A stretch of 28,596 nt of DNA from CAYYNP01 sp964472545 (GTDB lineage Bacteria; Planctomycetota; Planctomycetia; Pirellulales; Thermoguttaceae). Location of the stretch: contig CAYYNP010000109.1 in NCBI GenBank assembly GCA_964472545.1, forward strand, positions 1 to 28,596, in the 5' to 3' direction. Both the position numbers and the translations under genes were made by a program. The notes below the pieces were generated by a model, which worked only from the letters and a program-made list of their open reading frames with translations, was not told where the DNA came from and did not search any database. Below, one piece after another: positions 13,666-22,429 of the stretch (positions within the stretch are counted from its first letter, which is position 1; every line of letters begins with the position of its first letter).

Positions 13666-14211
13666 ATGCCGAGAATCGATCCGGTCGATGCCGAAGACGC
13701 CGACGCCAAAGCGCAGCAGTTGCTGGCCGAGGTGCAAGCCGACTGGGGCATGACGCCGAACATTATCCGCACCCTGGCCCATTCCCCCGCCGCGCTAGAG
13801 GCCTACTTGGACTTCAACAAGGCGCTGGGCAACGGCGTGCTTCCCGCGGAACTTCGCGAGCAGATCGCGTTGACGGTGGCCGAGGTGAACGGCTGCGACT
13901 ACTGTCTGGCCGCCCATTCCGCCATCGGCGGATCGGTCGGGCTAAGCCGCGACGCAATTGCCGACAGCCGCCGCGGCGTCTCTCCCGAGCGGAAGGTCCG
14001 CTCCGCGCTGCAATTTGCCAGACAAATGGTCCAGCAACGCGGATGGGTTCGCAACGGCGACCTTTCGCAGCTTCGAGAGGCCGGCTACAACGACCGGGAA
14101 ATCGTGGAAATCGTGGCCCACGTCGCGATGAGCATCTTTACGAACTACTTCAATCACATCGCCGGCACGGAGTTGGATTTCCCGAAGGTCCCCGAGCTGG
14201 CCACCGTTTGA
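13666..14211 (+). CDS. AhpD-like / carboxymuconolactone-decarboxylase-family peroxidase-related protein
   Basis: 181 residues. GGAG (13655-13658) lies 7 nt before the ATG; the frame is open upstream but overlaps the sigma gene. It is an all-helical AhpD-like fold with the redox motif C77-D-Y-C80 followed by H84 (EVNGCDYCLAAHS), the catalytic signature of alkylhydroperoxidase D-type enzymes. The C-terminal half contains REIVEIVAHVAMSIFTNYFNHIAGTELDFP, typical of the 'uncharacterised peroxidase-related' subgroup. A cytoplasmic role in thiol-dependent peroxide reduction is likely; the electron donor is unknown. It sits 56 nt after the sigma factor and 6 nt before the glycosyltransferase. Confidence 0.85.
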   Translation: MPRIDPVDAEDADAKAQQLLAEVQADWGMTPNIIRTLAHSPAALEAYLDFNKALGNGVLPAELREQIALTVAEVNGCDYCLAAHSAIGGSVGLSRDAIADSRRGVSPERKVRSALQFARQMVQQRGWVRNGDLSQLREAGYNDREIVEIVAHVAMSIFTNYFNHIAGTELDFPKVPELATV

Positions 14212-14217
14212 CCCGCC

Positions 14218-15552
14218 ATGAAGATCGTCCATCTCGTCGCCGGTGCCGGCGGCATGTATTGCGGAAGCTGTATGCACGGCAACACGCTGGCCACGGCCCT
14301 TTCGGCCGCCGGCCACGACGTCTTGCTGGTGCCGCTCTACACGCCGTTGCGGACCGACGAAGGCAACCTGAGCATCGACCGGGTGGCGTACGGCGGGATC
14401 AACGTCTACCTGCAGCAGCAATCGGCCCTGTTTCGCCGCACTCCCTGGCTGTTCGACCGGCTGTTGGATCGTCCCAAACTGCTGCGCTGGCTCAGCAGCC
14501 GCAGTGGCAGCACGCAGCCACAGCGCCTCGGGGCGATGACGGTCTCGATGCTGCGGGGTGAGGAGGGCCGACAACGCAAGGAACTTGAGAAGCTGCTGCG
14601 CTGGCTTCAGCGCGACGTCCGCCCGGAAGTAGTCCACCTCTCAAACGTGATGCTGGCCGGCACCGCCCGAGAACTCACCGCCCGGCTCGACGTGCCGGTC
14701 GTCTGTACGCTTTCCGGCGAAGACGTCTTCCTCGAAAAACTCCCCGAGCCCCATTACTCGGAAGCTCGGGCCGTGCTGCGCGAGCGGGCGGGCGATCTGG
14801 CGGCTTTGGTGGCGATGAACGGCTACTACGCCGACTTCATGGCGGACTATTTGGACCTGCCGCGCGAGCGGGTTCGCGTGATACCGCCGGGCTTGAATCT
14901 GAACGGCCACGGCTCGCATCTGCGTGCCGAACCGATACCGCCAGACCCCTCGCGGCCGATGACCATCGGCTACCTGTCACGGATCTGCCCGGAAAAGGGG
15001 CTCCATCAGTTGGTCGAGGCCTTTCGGCAGTTGGTTGCCGACGACGAGTTGCCGCCGTTGCGTTTGGCGGTGGCCGGATACCTCGGCGCCGACGAACGGC
15101 CGTATCTCGAAGAGATCCGCACGCAGCTTACCGGCTGGGGTTTGGCCGACCGGTTCGAGTACGCCGGCGAATTGGACCGGGCGGGGAAAATCGCCTTCTT
15201 GCAGTCCGTGGACGTGATGAGCGTGCCGAGCGTTTACCCGGAAAGCAAAGGGCTGCCGATCCTGGAAGCCTGGGCCAACGCCGTGCCGGTCGTACTGCCC
15301 GACCACGGGGCGTTCTCCGAGTTGGTCCGCGATACGGGCGGCGGGTTGCTCTGCGAGCCGGACGATCCGCAGTCGCTGGCGGCCGGGCTGAAGCAGATGA
15401 TCCTGGATCGCGAGTTGGCAGCCGTTTGTGGCCGCGAAGCACATCAAGCCGTCGGTCAGCGCTACGGCGCGCCGCTATTGGCCCAACGGACGATCGCCCT
15501 GTATCGCACGGTCCGTTCGCGCTTCGAGGCGGTGTTGTGCAGCACGCCGTAG
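14218..15552 (+). CDS. GT4-family glycosyltransferase
   Basis: 444 residues with a GT-B fold. The N-terminal Rossmann half begins MKIVHLVAGAGGMYCGSCMHG, with an unusual Cys15-x2-Cys18 in the glycine-rich loop. The C-terminal donor-binding half has VIPPGLNL, IGYLSRICPEKGLHQLVEAF and the EX7E signature (E342...E350, PESKGLPILEAW). It is expected to transfer a sugar from an NDP-sugar to an unknown acceptor, such as a lipid or surface glycan. There is no signal peptide, so it is cytoplasmic or membrane-associated. The start, 6 nt after the previous stop, lacks a strong ribosome site, which suggests translational coupling. The convergent gene ends about 40 nt downstream; no terminator hairpin was recognised between them. 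Confidence 0.85.
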   Translation: MKIVHLVAGAGGMYCGSCMHGNTLATALSAAGHDVLLVPLYTPLRTDEGNLSIDRVAYGGINVYLQQQSALFRRTPWLFDRLLDRPKLLRWLSSRSGSTQPQRLGAMTVSMLRGEEGRQRKELEKLLRWLQRDVRPEVVHLSNVMLAGTARELTARLDVPVVCTLSGEDVFLEKLPEPHYSEARAVLRERAGDLAALVAMNGYYADFMADYLDLPRERVRVIPPGLNLNGHGSHLRAEPIPPDPSRPMTIGYLSRICPEKGLHQLVEAFRQLVADDELPPLRLAVAGYLGADERPYLEEIRTQLTGWGLADRFEYAGELDRAGKIAFLQSVDVMSVPSVYPESKGLPILEAWANAVPVVLPDHGAFSELVRDTGGGLLCEPDDPQSLAAGLKQMILDRELAAVCGREAHQAVGQRYGAPLLAQRTIALYRTVRSRFEAVLCSTP

Positions 15553-15593
15553 CGGCGGGCAGTGGGCAGCCGTTTGAGGAATTGCACGCCCAG

Positions 15594-18149
15594 TCAGTCT
15601 CTCGCAGCTTGCAGGGCGAGGGGGTTCTCGGGATCGAATTCCAACAACGGCCAGACGAGTTCGCCGCGCTCTTGAGCGGCGGCACTGTGGTAAGCTCCCA
15701 GCCTCAGTGAGTTGGAATCCAACCAGAGGACAACGCGGCGAAACTCCTCCGCAGTGATCTTCCCGGTTTGCAGCAGCTTGCGATGCGTCTCGTCTAGCAG
15801 GGCCTTGCCCATACGCGACTCACGGGCACCGAAACGGCCGGCCACGGTCCGATAGCCTCCGTGGCGGGGCGTGAGGCCCAGGTCGTGGCCGTCGGCGTGG
15901 AAGTAGAAGGCGTAGGGTTCCAGCGCGTCGTACTCGGCATTATCTAGCCCCGTCTTCTCCGTCTGATGGCACGGAACGCACGTCCTTTCTAGAACCGGTT
16001 TGGCCAGCAGCGCGTACGACGTGGGCACCGGTCCTAGCGAAGTCTCCGGCTGGATGACCGACGGCGGGCGCCGAAACGCCAGCTTGGGAGCCGAGACGCG
16101 GGGAGCCCGCCACTTGTCCTCGTGGCAGCCCACACAGGAGAGGTGCTCGCCGGGATGGACGTACGTGCCGGAGCGCATCGACTGGATCGCCATGCCGCGT
16201 TCATCGAGCGCTTGAAAGAGGATCTCGCATCCGACCGGGGCCTGGAAATGGGCGCTGCCGTCGCTTTCGACGGGAACGGTGCCCAACGCAATCCGCGGCA
16301 ATCCGCCTTGCGAATAGCCGACCTGACGCCGATGGTCGATGCCGCTGCTCCAAGGCTTGGGAACGAGCCGGAGGATACGCAGCGCCGTGATCTGCGTGCC
16401 CGGCGGCCACGGCTGGTCGGCGTCGTAGACGTTCACCACGCTGATCAGGGCCGATTGCGACCGGGCATCCCGTTGCGCCGCGGCTTGTGTCGTGTGTGCC
16501 GGGATCACCGGCGGTTTGGTTCGTGGCCGCAGCGGGCGCGGGCACTGGCCGCCCCGGGCGGTGAGCAGTTCCATGTTTCCAAAAGCGTCGACCAGGACCA
16601 CGGCGTTGCCCTGGTAGGACGCCAGGTAGTACGAATCGCTCAGCGGCCACGGCGTGAGGAATTCCGCATCCGGCGATCGATAGTTCCGCGACGTTTCGCA
16701 CGAGACCTCCGCACCGCGGATGAAACGTATCTGGGACATGCGGTTGTCGTCGGGAATCGAGGTGTCGATCGCGACCAGCACGCCGGGCGTCGAGCCGTGA
16801 TGGATGCCGGCCACCGCGACGTACTTCCCGGAGGCGTTCGGGATTGCGCGAATATGAAACTCCGCCCAGGGCCGGTCGCCGCGTCCGTCGTAGGCCTTCT
16901 CGGTCAGATCCAGAGTGTCATGCGGATACGCGTAGTTGCCGTGCGGCGCGCGGGGATCGCGCCCGTCGGGATAGCTCGTCCAGATGTGGTGCCCGGCCGA
17001 AAAATCGCGATCGACGTAATCCCAGCGGGTGTAGACCAGGCGTCCGTCGTTGTCGACCGTGGGAAACAGCTCGCTCGTTTCGTGCCAACTCAACGGTATC
17101 ACGTCGCTGCCGTCGGCTTGCATGCTGAAGAGCGTGCCACAAGCCTGGGGCACGAACGAGAGGCAGCGCGCCGAAATCCAACGCCGAAAGGAGATGAACG
17201 CGACGCGGCCGTCGGGCATGAAGCAGGGTTCGACGTCCGGGAACCAACTGTCGGTGAGTTGCTCGATCGTGGCTCCGTCAACTTGGGCTTTGAAGATATG
17301 ATACGGTGCGTCCGGGCCGAGCCGCTTGGCCAAGAGAACGGTCCGGCCGTCGTAACTGAGATCAAAGGCGAAGTGGTACTCACCGGGGAAGTTGACCAGC
17401 CGCTTGCCCTGATGGCGGCCGTTTTCGATGACCGCATCCGTCAACAACGGCGCAACACTCGGGGCGGCCGTCTTGTAACCGCTCAACGCGAACAACCCCG
17501 GCCGCGCCACTTCGTCGGGGTCCGATTCGCCCTCCGGAGCGCGATGTGCCAGGGCGGGCCAGTCGCTCGTCTTCGGCGAATTGCGAATCAGGCCGTTTTC
17601 GTATCCGCCTCCCACACCCCAGGGGGCAATATGGATGCAACCCTGATAGCCGGTACCGCGGCTGAAGATGATCTGCTCGAACGACAGCAATGGGTTGCTC
17701 AGCGCCAGCCGCCGTCTGACGGCGCAAACTTCGAGGAAGAGTTGTGTTTGCTGCGCTTCGCTGTCCGCGACGTTCGACCGCTCGCGCAACTCTGCCAACG
17801 CCGCGCCGGCCCAAGCGAGATCCGGCGTCCCGTGGAGCGTTCGCAGGTTTTCGAGCAATGCCCCCGTGCGGCGTAAGACGACGTCCACGGGCGTCTTGTC
17901 GGCGGGGTGGATCAGCGAGTGGGCATCGACCACGATGTGCCGCGACTCTTCCAGGCGGCAGCACGGCCGCTGCATGTCTCGCTTGACGGCTGCCAACTCG
18001 TGCATCCACATGGCACGGACTTCCGGCGCCGGCGTCGTGTCCACAACGCGGTCTTGCGACGCCCCGTCGGCCGCACCGGCGTGCGGCGACGTAGTCCCCA
18101 GCAATACGACTGCGGCCCACACGGCCCTTGTATAGACTTGCCGATCCAT
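15594..18149 (-). CDS. Exported HZS-alpha-like protein with two haem c motifs
   Basis: 851 residues. The start was chosen at MDRQVYTRAVW because it opens a signal peptide (cut near HAGAADG) and has GAGGGAG 9 nt upstream; the frame extends another 46 codons without such features. The N-terminal region of about 190 residues is helical. It is followed by a beta-propeller-like region with TolB-type turns (GRVAFISFRRW, HETSELFPTVDNDGRLVYTRWDYVDRDF, GHHIWTSYPDGRDPRAPHGNY). This closely resembles the middle domain of anammox hydrazine synthase alpha, widespread in planctomycetes that do not make hydrazine. The C-terminal part has two c-type haem sites, C672-VG-C675-H676 and C724-VP-C727-H728. Substrate unknown; a periplasmic redox or sugar-oxidising role is plausible. 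It is divergent from the sialidase gene. Confidence 0.82.
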   Translation of the reverse strand: MDRQVYTRAVWAAVVLLGTTSPHAGAADGASQDRVVDTTPAPEVRAMWMHELAAVKRDMQRPCCRLEESRHIVVDAHSLIHPADKTPVDVVLRRTGALLENLRTLHGTPDLAWAGAALAELRERSNVADSEAQQTQLFLEVCAVRRRLALSNPLLSFEQIIFSRGTGYQGCIHIAPWGVGGGYENGLIRNSPKTSDWPALAHRAPEGESDPDEVARPGLFALSGYKTAAPSVAPLLTDAVIENGRHQGKRLVNFPGEYHFAFDLSYDGRTVLLAKRLGPDAPYHIFKAQVDGATIEQLTDSWFPDVEPCFMPDGRVAFISFRRWISARCLSFVPQACGTLFSMQADGSDVIPLSWHETSELFPTVDNDGRLVYTRWDYVDRDFSAGHHIWTSYPDGRDPRAPHGNYAYPHDTLDLTEKAYDGRGDRPWAEFHIRAIPNASGKYVAVAGIHHGSTPGVLVAIDTSIPDDNRMSQIRFIRGAEVSCETSRNYRSPDAEFLTPWPLSDSYYLASYQGNAVVLVDAFGNMELLTARGGQCPRPLRPRTKPPVIPAHTTQAAAQRDARSQSALISVVNVYDADQPWPPGTQITALRILRLVPKPWSSGIDHRRQVGYSQGGLPRIALGTVPVESDGSAHFQAPVGCEILFQALDERGMAIQSMRSGTYVHPGEHLSCVGCHEDKWRAPRVSAPKLAFRRPPSVIQPETSLGPVPTSYALLAKPVLERTCVPCHQTEKTGLDNAEYDALEPYAFYFHADGHDLGLTPRHGGYRTVAGRFGARESRMGKALLDETHRKLLQTGKITAEEFRRVVLWLDSNSLRLGAYHSAAAQERGELVWPLLEFDPENPLALQAARD

Positions 18150-18390
18150 CGTGCTCATCTCCCTCTCGCGCCGCTGCATCGTGTAACACAGGGGCAGGTC
18201 GTCGACGACGTCATCCCGCAACCGGGTGATTCGAGTTTGAGGTGTCGATACGGCCCTGTCAAGCCGCCGCCGCATGCTGGCTTCCACGGCAGGCAGGGAG
18301 TAGGATGTTCGTAGGTTGCGGCGGGAGATCGCCCGATGACGTGCAGGCCGGTTCGTTCGTCCGCTTTCCTAACGAAGGAGAACCACGACC
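18150..18390. other. Divergent intergenic region between the HZS-alpha-like and sialidase genes
   Basis: About 240 nt that should hold promoters for both directions. I see Shine-Dalgarno sites next to each start (GAGGGAG on the minus strand at 18159-18165 and AAGGAG on the plus strand at 18375-18380). I could not assign convincing -35/-10 pairs. Confidence 0.4.
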
Positions 18391-19518
18391 ATGAAGCGAA
18401 ACCTCTGGATTCTCGTCGCCGTCTGCGGCGTGGTACCGGCCGGCGGGGCGGAACCTTGCCTCGAGAAAGCCGACCTCTTCCAGGCGGAGGCCGACGGGTA
18501 CAAGACGTATCGCATTCCCGGCATCGTCGTGGCCACCGACGGCAGCGTGTTGGCCTATTGCGAAGCGCGGAAGGCGGGCCTCGGCGATTGGGAGGATATC
18601 GATGTCTTTCTGCGGCGCAGCACCGACGGCGGCAAGACGTTCTCGCCACGGATGCTGATTCACGACGCCGGTGGCGACACGGTCAACAACCCGGCCGCGA
18701 TCGTCGACCGCTCGGGCCGCGTTCACTTCCTCTACTGCATCAACTACGCCCGGTGTTATTACACCTACAGCGAGGACCGCGGCAAAACGTTTGCCGCACC
18801 GCGAGAGATCACGCCGACGTTCGAGCAATTCCGCCGCGACTACGACTGGAACGTGATCGCTACGGGACCAGGACACGGCATTCAGTTGAAGAACGGACGC
18901 CTACTGATGCCGGTCTGGATCTCGACCGGCGGAAAGCGTCATCGGCCCTCGGCCGTGTCGACGATCTACAGCGACGACCGCGGCCGCTCGTGGCACCGCG
19001 GCCAGATCGTCTGCAACCACCCCGAGCCGTTGGTCAATCCCAGCGAGACGTTGGCCGTGCAACTCTCCGACGGCAAAGTGTTGCTTAACATTCGCAACGA
19101 GAACCGCAGCTATCGCCGCGCCCTTTCGACCAGCCGCGACGGGGCGACCGGTTGGTCCGAGGTGCGTTTCGACAAAACCTTGTTCGAGCCGGTCTGTATG
19201 GCCGCGCTGATCCAGCTTCCGCGGCCGTTCGCCGCCAACGACGGCACGTTTCTGTTCGTCAACCCCAACAGCCGGGAAAACGAGCAGGACTACGGCTGGC
19301 GGCGTTCGCGCGAGAATCTCACCGTGCGGATCAGCCGCGACGATTGCCGCACGTGGCCTGTGTCGCGAGTGATCGATGCGGGGATCAGCGGCTATTCGGA
19401 TCTGGCCGTCGGGCCCGACGGCACCATCTATTGCCTCTACGAACGCGGCGGCGAGCGCGGACACGCGTGGAAGTACCTGACGCTGGCTCGGTTCAATCGC
19501 CAGTGGGTCGACGAATGA
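18391..19518 (+). CDS. Exported sialidase-family (GH33-like) exo-glycosidase
   Basis: 375 residues; AAGGAG lies 10 nt before the ATG. The signal peptide (1-20) is cut near AGGA before EPC. The six-bladed propeller fold is supported by the RIP motif (Y40-R41-I42-P43), Asp boxes STDGGKTFS (77-85), SEDRGKTFA (127-135) and SDDRGRSWH (194-202), and NPSETLAVQL with a candidate catalytic Glu219. GISGYSDLAVGPDGTIYCLYERG holds the expected tyrosine nucleophile, Tyr335, and is typical of bacterial sialidases. It would release terminal sialic-acid-like or related residues from glycans outside the cytoplasm; many planctomycete homologues are of untested specificity. The stop overlaps a possible ATG of the next gene, which suggests joint expression. 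Confidence 0.85.
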   Translation: MKRNLWILVAVCGVVPAGGAEPCLEKADLFQAEADGYKTYRIPGIVVATDGSVLAYCEARKAGLGDWEDIDVFLRRSTDGGKTFSPRMLIHDAGGDTVNNPAAIVDRSGRVHFLYCINYARCYYTYSEDRGKTFAAPREITPTFEQFRRDYDWNVIATGPGHGIQLKNGRLLMPVWISTGGKRHRPSAVSTIYSDDRGRSWHRGQIVCNHPEPLVNPSETLAVQLSDGKVLLNIRNENRSYRRALSTSRDGATGWSEVRFDKTLFEPVCMAALIQLPRPFAANDGTFLFVNPNSRENEQDYGWRRSRENLTVRISRDDCRTWPVSRVIDAGISGYSDLAVGPDGTIYCLYERGGERGHAWKYLTLARFNRQWVDE

Positions 19519-19519
19519 T

Positions 19520-19524
19520 AGGAG
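19520..19524 (+). promoter_or_regulatory. Shine-Dalgarno AGGAG pointing to a GTG start
   Basis: AGGAG lies 8 nt before an in-frame GTG at 19533 and downstream of the overlapping ATG at 19515. This favours the GTG as the start of the following gene. Confidence 0.5.
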
Positions 19525-19532
19525 CGTGTGGC

Positions 19533-21353
19533 GTGCCTGCCATCCTGCCACTCTGTAACAAATCGGGTGTCATGCCCACGCTTGCGTGGGCATGCTCGTG
19601 GTGTCGGTTAACATGCCCACGCAAGCGTGGGCATGGCACCCACCGGTTTGGCATTGGGGGAGCGCTGATCATAGTCTGTCTGTTCCGGGGAGCGCTCGCC
19701 GCAGCCACCGAGGCGACTGCGCCGGAGCCGGGCACGCACGGGCACTACGCCGTGCTGACGGCCTCGCCGCACGGGGAAGCGCCGATGGCGGCGGTCGACG
19801 TCGTCTTCGGGCCGCGAGAGGATGTCGACGGTGCCGAGTATCTCTGGTGGCAACTCGGCGTGTCGGTCGCCGACGGGGAAGGCAAGCCGCAGACGCAAGT
19901 CGTCGTTCGCGGGCTGACGGCCGGGAATCCCCTGGAACCGGGCGGCGAGAAGACGTCCTTCGCGCGATACCTGGTGCGAATCCCCCACACCGGCGAGACG
20001 CTCGAATACCGCGACCCCCATTCGCAACAAGCCCTGTTGCCCTGCTGGCGCGACTTCCGGCGACACTTCATCCCCCGCCGTGCCCCCGGCAGCCGGTCGC
20101 GGCGCGGAATGCCCGAGTCGTGCAACTTCCTCGGTCACGTGCTCACACTGCGTTGGGCCGGTTACGGCGTCGCCTGGGAGCCGTGGGAGGACGTGCGCGT
20201 GCTCACGCCGGACCGTGAGCTGCTGGTGGGTACCGGCCGCGGCTTCAAGGATCGCGAAGGACGTCGGCTGCCACAGGAGCCCGAGCGCCGAAACTACGAC
20301 TACGTCCCCTTCACCGCCGACGACTACCGGGTGATGATCCGCGCCGGCGTGAACCTCTTCACCGTGCGGCCGGCCCAGGAGCCTTTCGTCCGCGGCGAGT
20401 CGGTCTTCTACCATCGCCCGGCCGAGGGCGAGCCGGCGCTTAGGTATCCGGCCGATCTCTATCGCAGCAGCTACCTCGGCCCCACGATGTTCATGGACGA
20501 GCCGACGATCATCATGATCGGCGACGAGTTGATCCACAAGTCGCTACGTTACTTCAGCGACGCCGCCGCACTGATCCGCGCTCGGGTCGAAGCCCGCTAC
20601 CACGACTCGGGAAACTACGGGGCGTACCGGCTCGAGGCGAGCTTGCAGCGGCGGGGCGTCGAGTTCGGGGCGATGCGTTTGATGCAGTGGGACTATCCCT
20701 CGTGGGAAACGGTCTTCGAGACGGCCCATTATCAGATGCAGGGCGGGCTGGCGGGAATTGTCCACGAGGGTCGCTATCAGCTTCAGCCGTTCGACGAAGC
20801 GGTCGCCCGCCGGGTGCCGAAACGCCGCCACACGGCCGAAGAGATGCTCCGCTACCACTTCGCCCTGTTGCGCGGCGGGACCCGGCCGCTGGGGAAACAC
20901 TGGGGTACGAGCATCTACGGCCAGTGCGATCCGCAGATTGCCGGGCAGGCCGTCACGCTGGCCTACGACATGGGCGCCCGCTACGTCTGGTTCTGGACGT
21001 CCGACCACGACCATCACCTGCCGTGGCCCGAGCAACTCGAACTGGCCCGGCGGCTGCAAGTCCACGCCCGAAAACACCCTCGCAAATCGATCTACGCTCC
21101 GACACCGACGCGCGACAAGGCGATCGTGATCCCCTCTCCGTACTTCCCGTCGTTACGCAATCTATGGTGGGTCCGCGAACTCGATCCCGACGGCAAGAAC
21201 GAAGCCGCCCGGGCGTATCACCGTCTGATGGGCCGCGTGTTGACCGCCTACCGCGAGGCGCTCGACGCCGGCGAGGACTTCGATATCCTGATCGACACGG
21301 GGAAGGAGATTACGGGCTATCGCAAGATCGTGCGGGTCGATGCGCGGCCGTAG
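19533..21353 (+). CDS. Exported protein of unknown function, possibly a TIM-barrel-type hydrolase
   Basis: 606 residues from a GTG with a good ribosome site. Alternatives are the ATG at 19515, overlapping the sialidase stop, and an ATG at 19572 inside a repeat. The hydrophobic core of the signal peptide is residues 39-57 (FGIGGALIIVCLFRGALAA). It is preceded by an abnormally long n-region, of which residues 11-37 are encoded by a REP-like repeat pair. The mature protein has an N-terminal beta-rich part (to about 150). It then becomes barrel-like, with MIRAGVNLFTVRPAQEPF, FMDEPTIIMIGDE, GKHWGTSIYGQCDP (around W457) and YVWFWTSDHDHHLPWPEQ (W486-H495). These segments recall glycoside-hydrolase barrels, but I recognise no family and no proven catalytic pair. 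Neighbourhood suggests glycan breakdown with the sialidase. Confidence 0.72.
   Translation: MPAILPLCNKSGVMPTLAWACSWCRLTCPRKRGHGTHRFGIGGALIIVCLFRGALAAATEATAPEPGTHGHYAVLTASPHGEAPMAAVDVVFGPREDVDGAEYLWWQLGVSVADGEGKPQTQVVVRGLTAGNPLEPGGEKTSFARYLVRIPHTGETLEYRDPHSQQALLPCWRDFRRHFIPRRAPGSRSRRGMPESCNFLGHVLTLRWAGYGVAWEPWEDVRVLTPDRELLVGTGRGFKDREGRRLPQEPERRNYDYVPFTADDYRVMIRAGVNLFTVRPAQEPFVRGESVFYHRPAEGEPALRYPADLYRSSYLGPTMFMDEPTIIMIGDELIHKSLRYFSDAAALIRARVEARYHDSGNYGAYRLEASLQRRGVEFGAMRLMQWDYPSWETVFETAHYQMQGGLAGIVHEGRYQLQPFDEAVARRVPKRRHTAEEMLRYHFALLRGGTRPLGKHWGTSIYGQCDPQIAGQAVTLAYDMGARYVWFWTSDHDHHLPWPEQLELARRLQVHARKHPRKSIYAPTPTRDKAIVIPSPYFPSLRNLWWVRELDPDGKNEAARAYHRLMGRVLTAYREALDAGEDFDILIDTGKEITGYRKIVRVDARP
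19565..19641. repeat. Pair of inverted REP-like palindromes inside a signal-peptide coding region
   Basis: CATGCCCACGC-tt-GCGTGGGCATG (19571-19594) and CATGCCCACGC-aa-GCGTGGGCATG (19612-19635) are perfect 11-bp-arm hairpins. Their outer flanks GGGTGT (19565-19570) and GGCACCC (19635-19641) make the two units inverted copies of a 30-bp module with one mismatch. From memory, such modules are common in Pirellulales genomes. The pair is translated in frame. Confidence 0.75.
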
Positions 21354-21381
21354 CATGCCTGAATCGCGCCGGTGCTGCCCG

Positions 21382-21981
21382 CTAATCCTCCGGCAGCAGA
21401 GCCAGCGTACCGACGTCGTCGCCGAGTTGCAGGACGAGCTTTGCGCCGGGTTCTCCCCGCAACCAGACACCGGTTGCCGCGCTGTGTAGCCAACCGTCGT
21501 CGGCAGCCCCTTGAGATTTGTATTCGCCGCCGGCCAGAACGAACAGTTCGGGGACCTTGCTGTCGCGATCGACGACCCAGACCTCCGGCACGCTCAGCTT
21601 GGCGTAGAAGGGCATCTTCTCGGCCGTCTCGTCGCCGGGACTGCGAATCTCGACGACGGCCGTCGGTGGACCCTCGAAGTACTCGTTGCGATCGATCGCG
21701 AGACGATCCGGCGTCAAGAGCAGGAGATCCGGGATGCGGTAGTCGTTGGGCCATCCGCCAATCGAGGCCAGATTGATCTGGTGATAGACCTTATTGCCCC
21801 GGGGACGAGTCCAGTGTACTCGCAGCCAGGCCTCGATGGCCCCCTCCAACTCCTGGTGGTTGCGGTTGGGCATCGGCGGCATGTGCAGCACTCCTTCCCA
21901 CATCTCGTCCCAACGATCGGCTCCGGTACGCCGTCGCATGGCGAGCACGTCCGGCAGCGCTTCCGGCATCACGGCTTTCAT
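21382..21981 (-). CDS. Uma2 family (DUF820) putative endonuclease
   Basis: 199 residues from MKAVMPEALP; GAGGA lies 8 nt before the ATG. The frame extends 21 codons upstream without a ribosome site. PD-(D/E)xK-like core: D85 in YRIPDLLLL, E111 in AVVEIRSPGDET and K122 in the following helix, then FYAKLSVPEVWVVD, which is the Uma2 signature. The N-terminal WEGVLHMPPMPNRNHQELEGAIEAWL is also typical. The family is greatly expanded in planctomycetes and cyanobacteria. It is annotated as restriction-endonuclease-like but its biological role is not established. It stands alone, convergent with the preceding gene. Confidence 0.88.
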   Translation of the reverse strand: MKAVMPEALPDVLAMRRRTGADRWDEMWEGVLHMPPMPNRNHQELEGAIEAWLRVHWTRPRGNKVYHQINLASIGGWPNDYRIPDLLLLTPDRLAIDRNEYFEGPPTAVVEIRSPGDETAEKMPFYAKLSVPEVWVVDRDSKVPELFVLAGGEYKSQGAADDGWLHSAATGVWLRGEPGAKLVLQLGDDVGTLALLPED

Positions 21982-22429
21982 CGCACAAGTCCTCGAGGCT
22001 TCGGCCTGCCCGACACAATACTCACGGAGATCCGAGACGAACAACGTTCAGTATAGCGACAGCGCGTGGACGTTGCCAGCGCATCTTCCTCTCGCACAAG
22101 GACTTCCCGCCGGCCAAACCCCGAGATTCCTGCGGCGAGAAAGGCGGATACTCCATGCATGGCCGCCGTAAGCTACGTTTTAGATGAAGGCTCGTGAACT
22201 GCAGCGGCTTCTCGGGCCGAGAAGAGCGTCACGTTTACATACCACCCATTCGAGCAAACCACGTTCGGCAAGGCTACGATACGTCGGTCCGTCTCCGGAT
22301 GGTCTTTCGTCTTCTTCACACATTGTTTCTAGCGTGATCCGCGGCGGGGCCGAGCGTCGGTCGGATGCCGGGCGGCAGGCGGAAATGAAGTTGTAGGAAC
22401 CGCAGGCTAAGAACCGTCCGGAGCCCAAA
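21982..22429. other. Divergent intergenic region without a supported gene
   Basis: About 450 nt between the Uma2 gene (-) and the spermidine-synthase-like gene (+). The short frames on both strands have neither ribosome sites nor recognisable content. A TATACT on the minus strand near 22050 could be a -10 box for the Uma2 gene, but its -35 is poor. Confidence 0.4.

Noticed and set aside
16122..17876. Long plus-strand open frame (584 codons) opposite the HZS-alpha-like gene
   Set aside because: It is a GC-driven shadow of the strongly supported minus-strand gene. Its translation is Arg/Pro-rich with no motifs and it has no ribosome site.
15594..18149. Calling the di-haem protein a hydrazine synthase and the organism an anammox bacterium
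   Set aside because: Only an alpha-like subunit is seen, with no partner subunits. Such homologues are, to my knowledge, widespread in non-anammox planctomycetes.
19152..19514. Upstream extension of the 606-residue protein through the sialidase gene
   Set aside because: It lies wholly within the sialidase in another frame and has no ribosome site.
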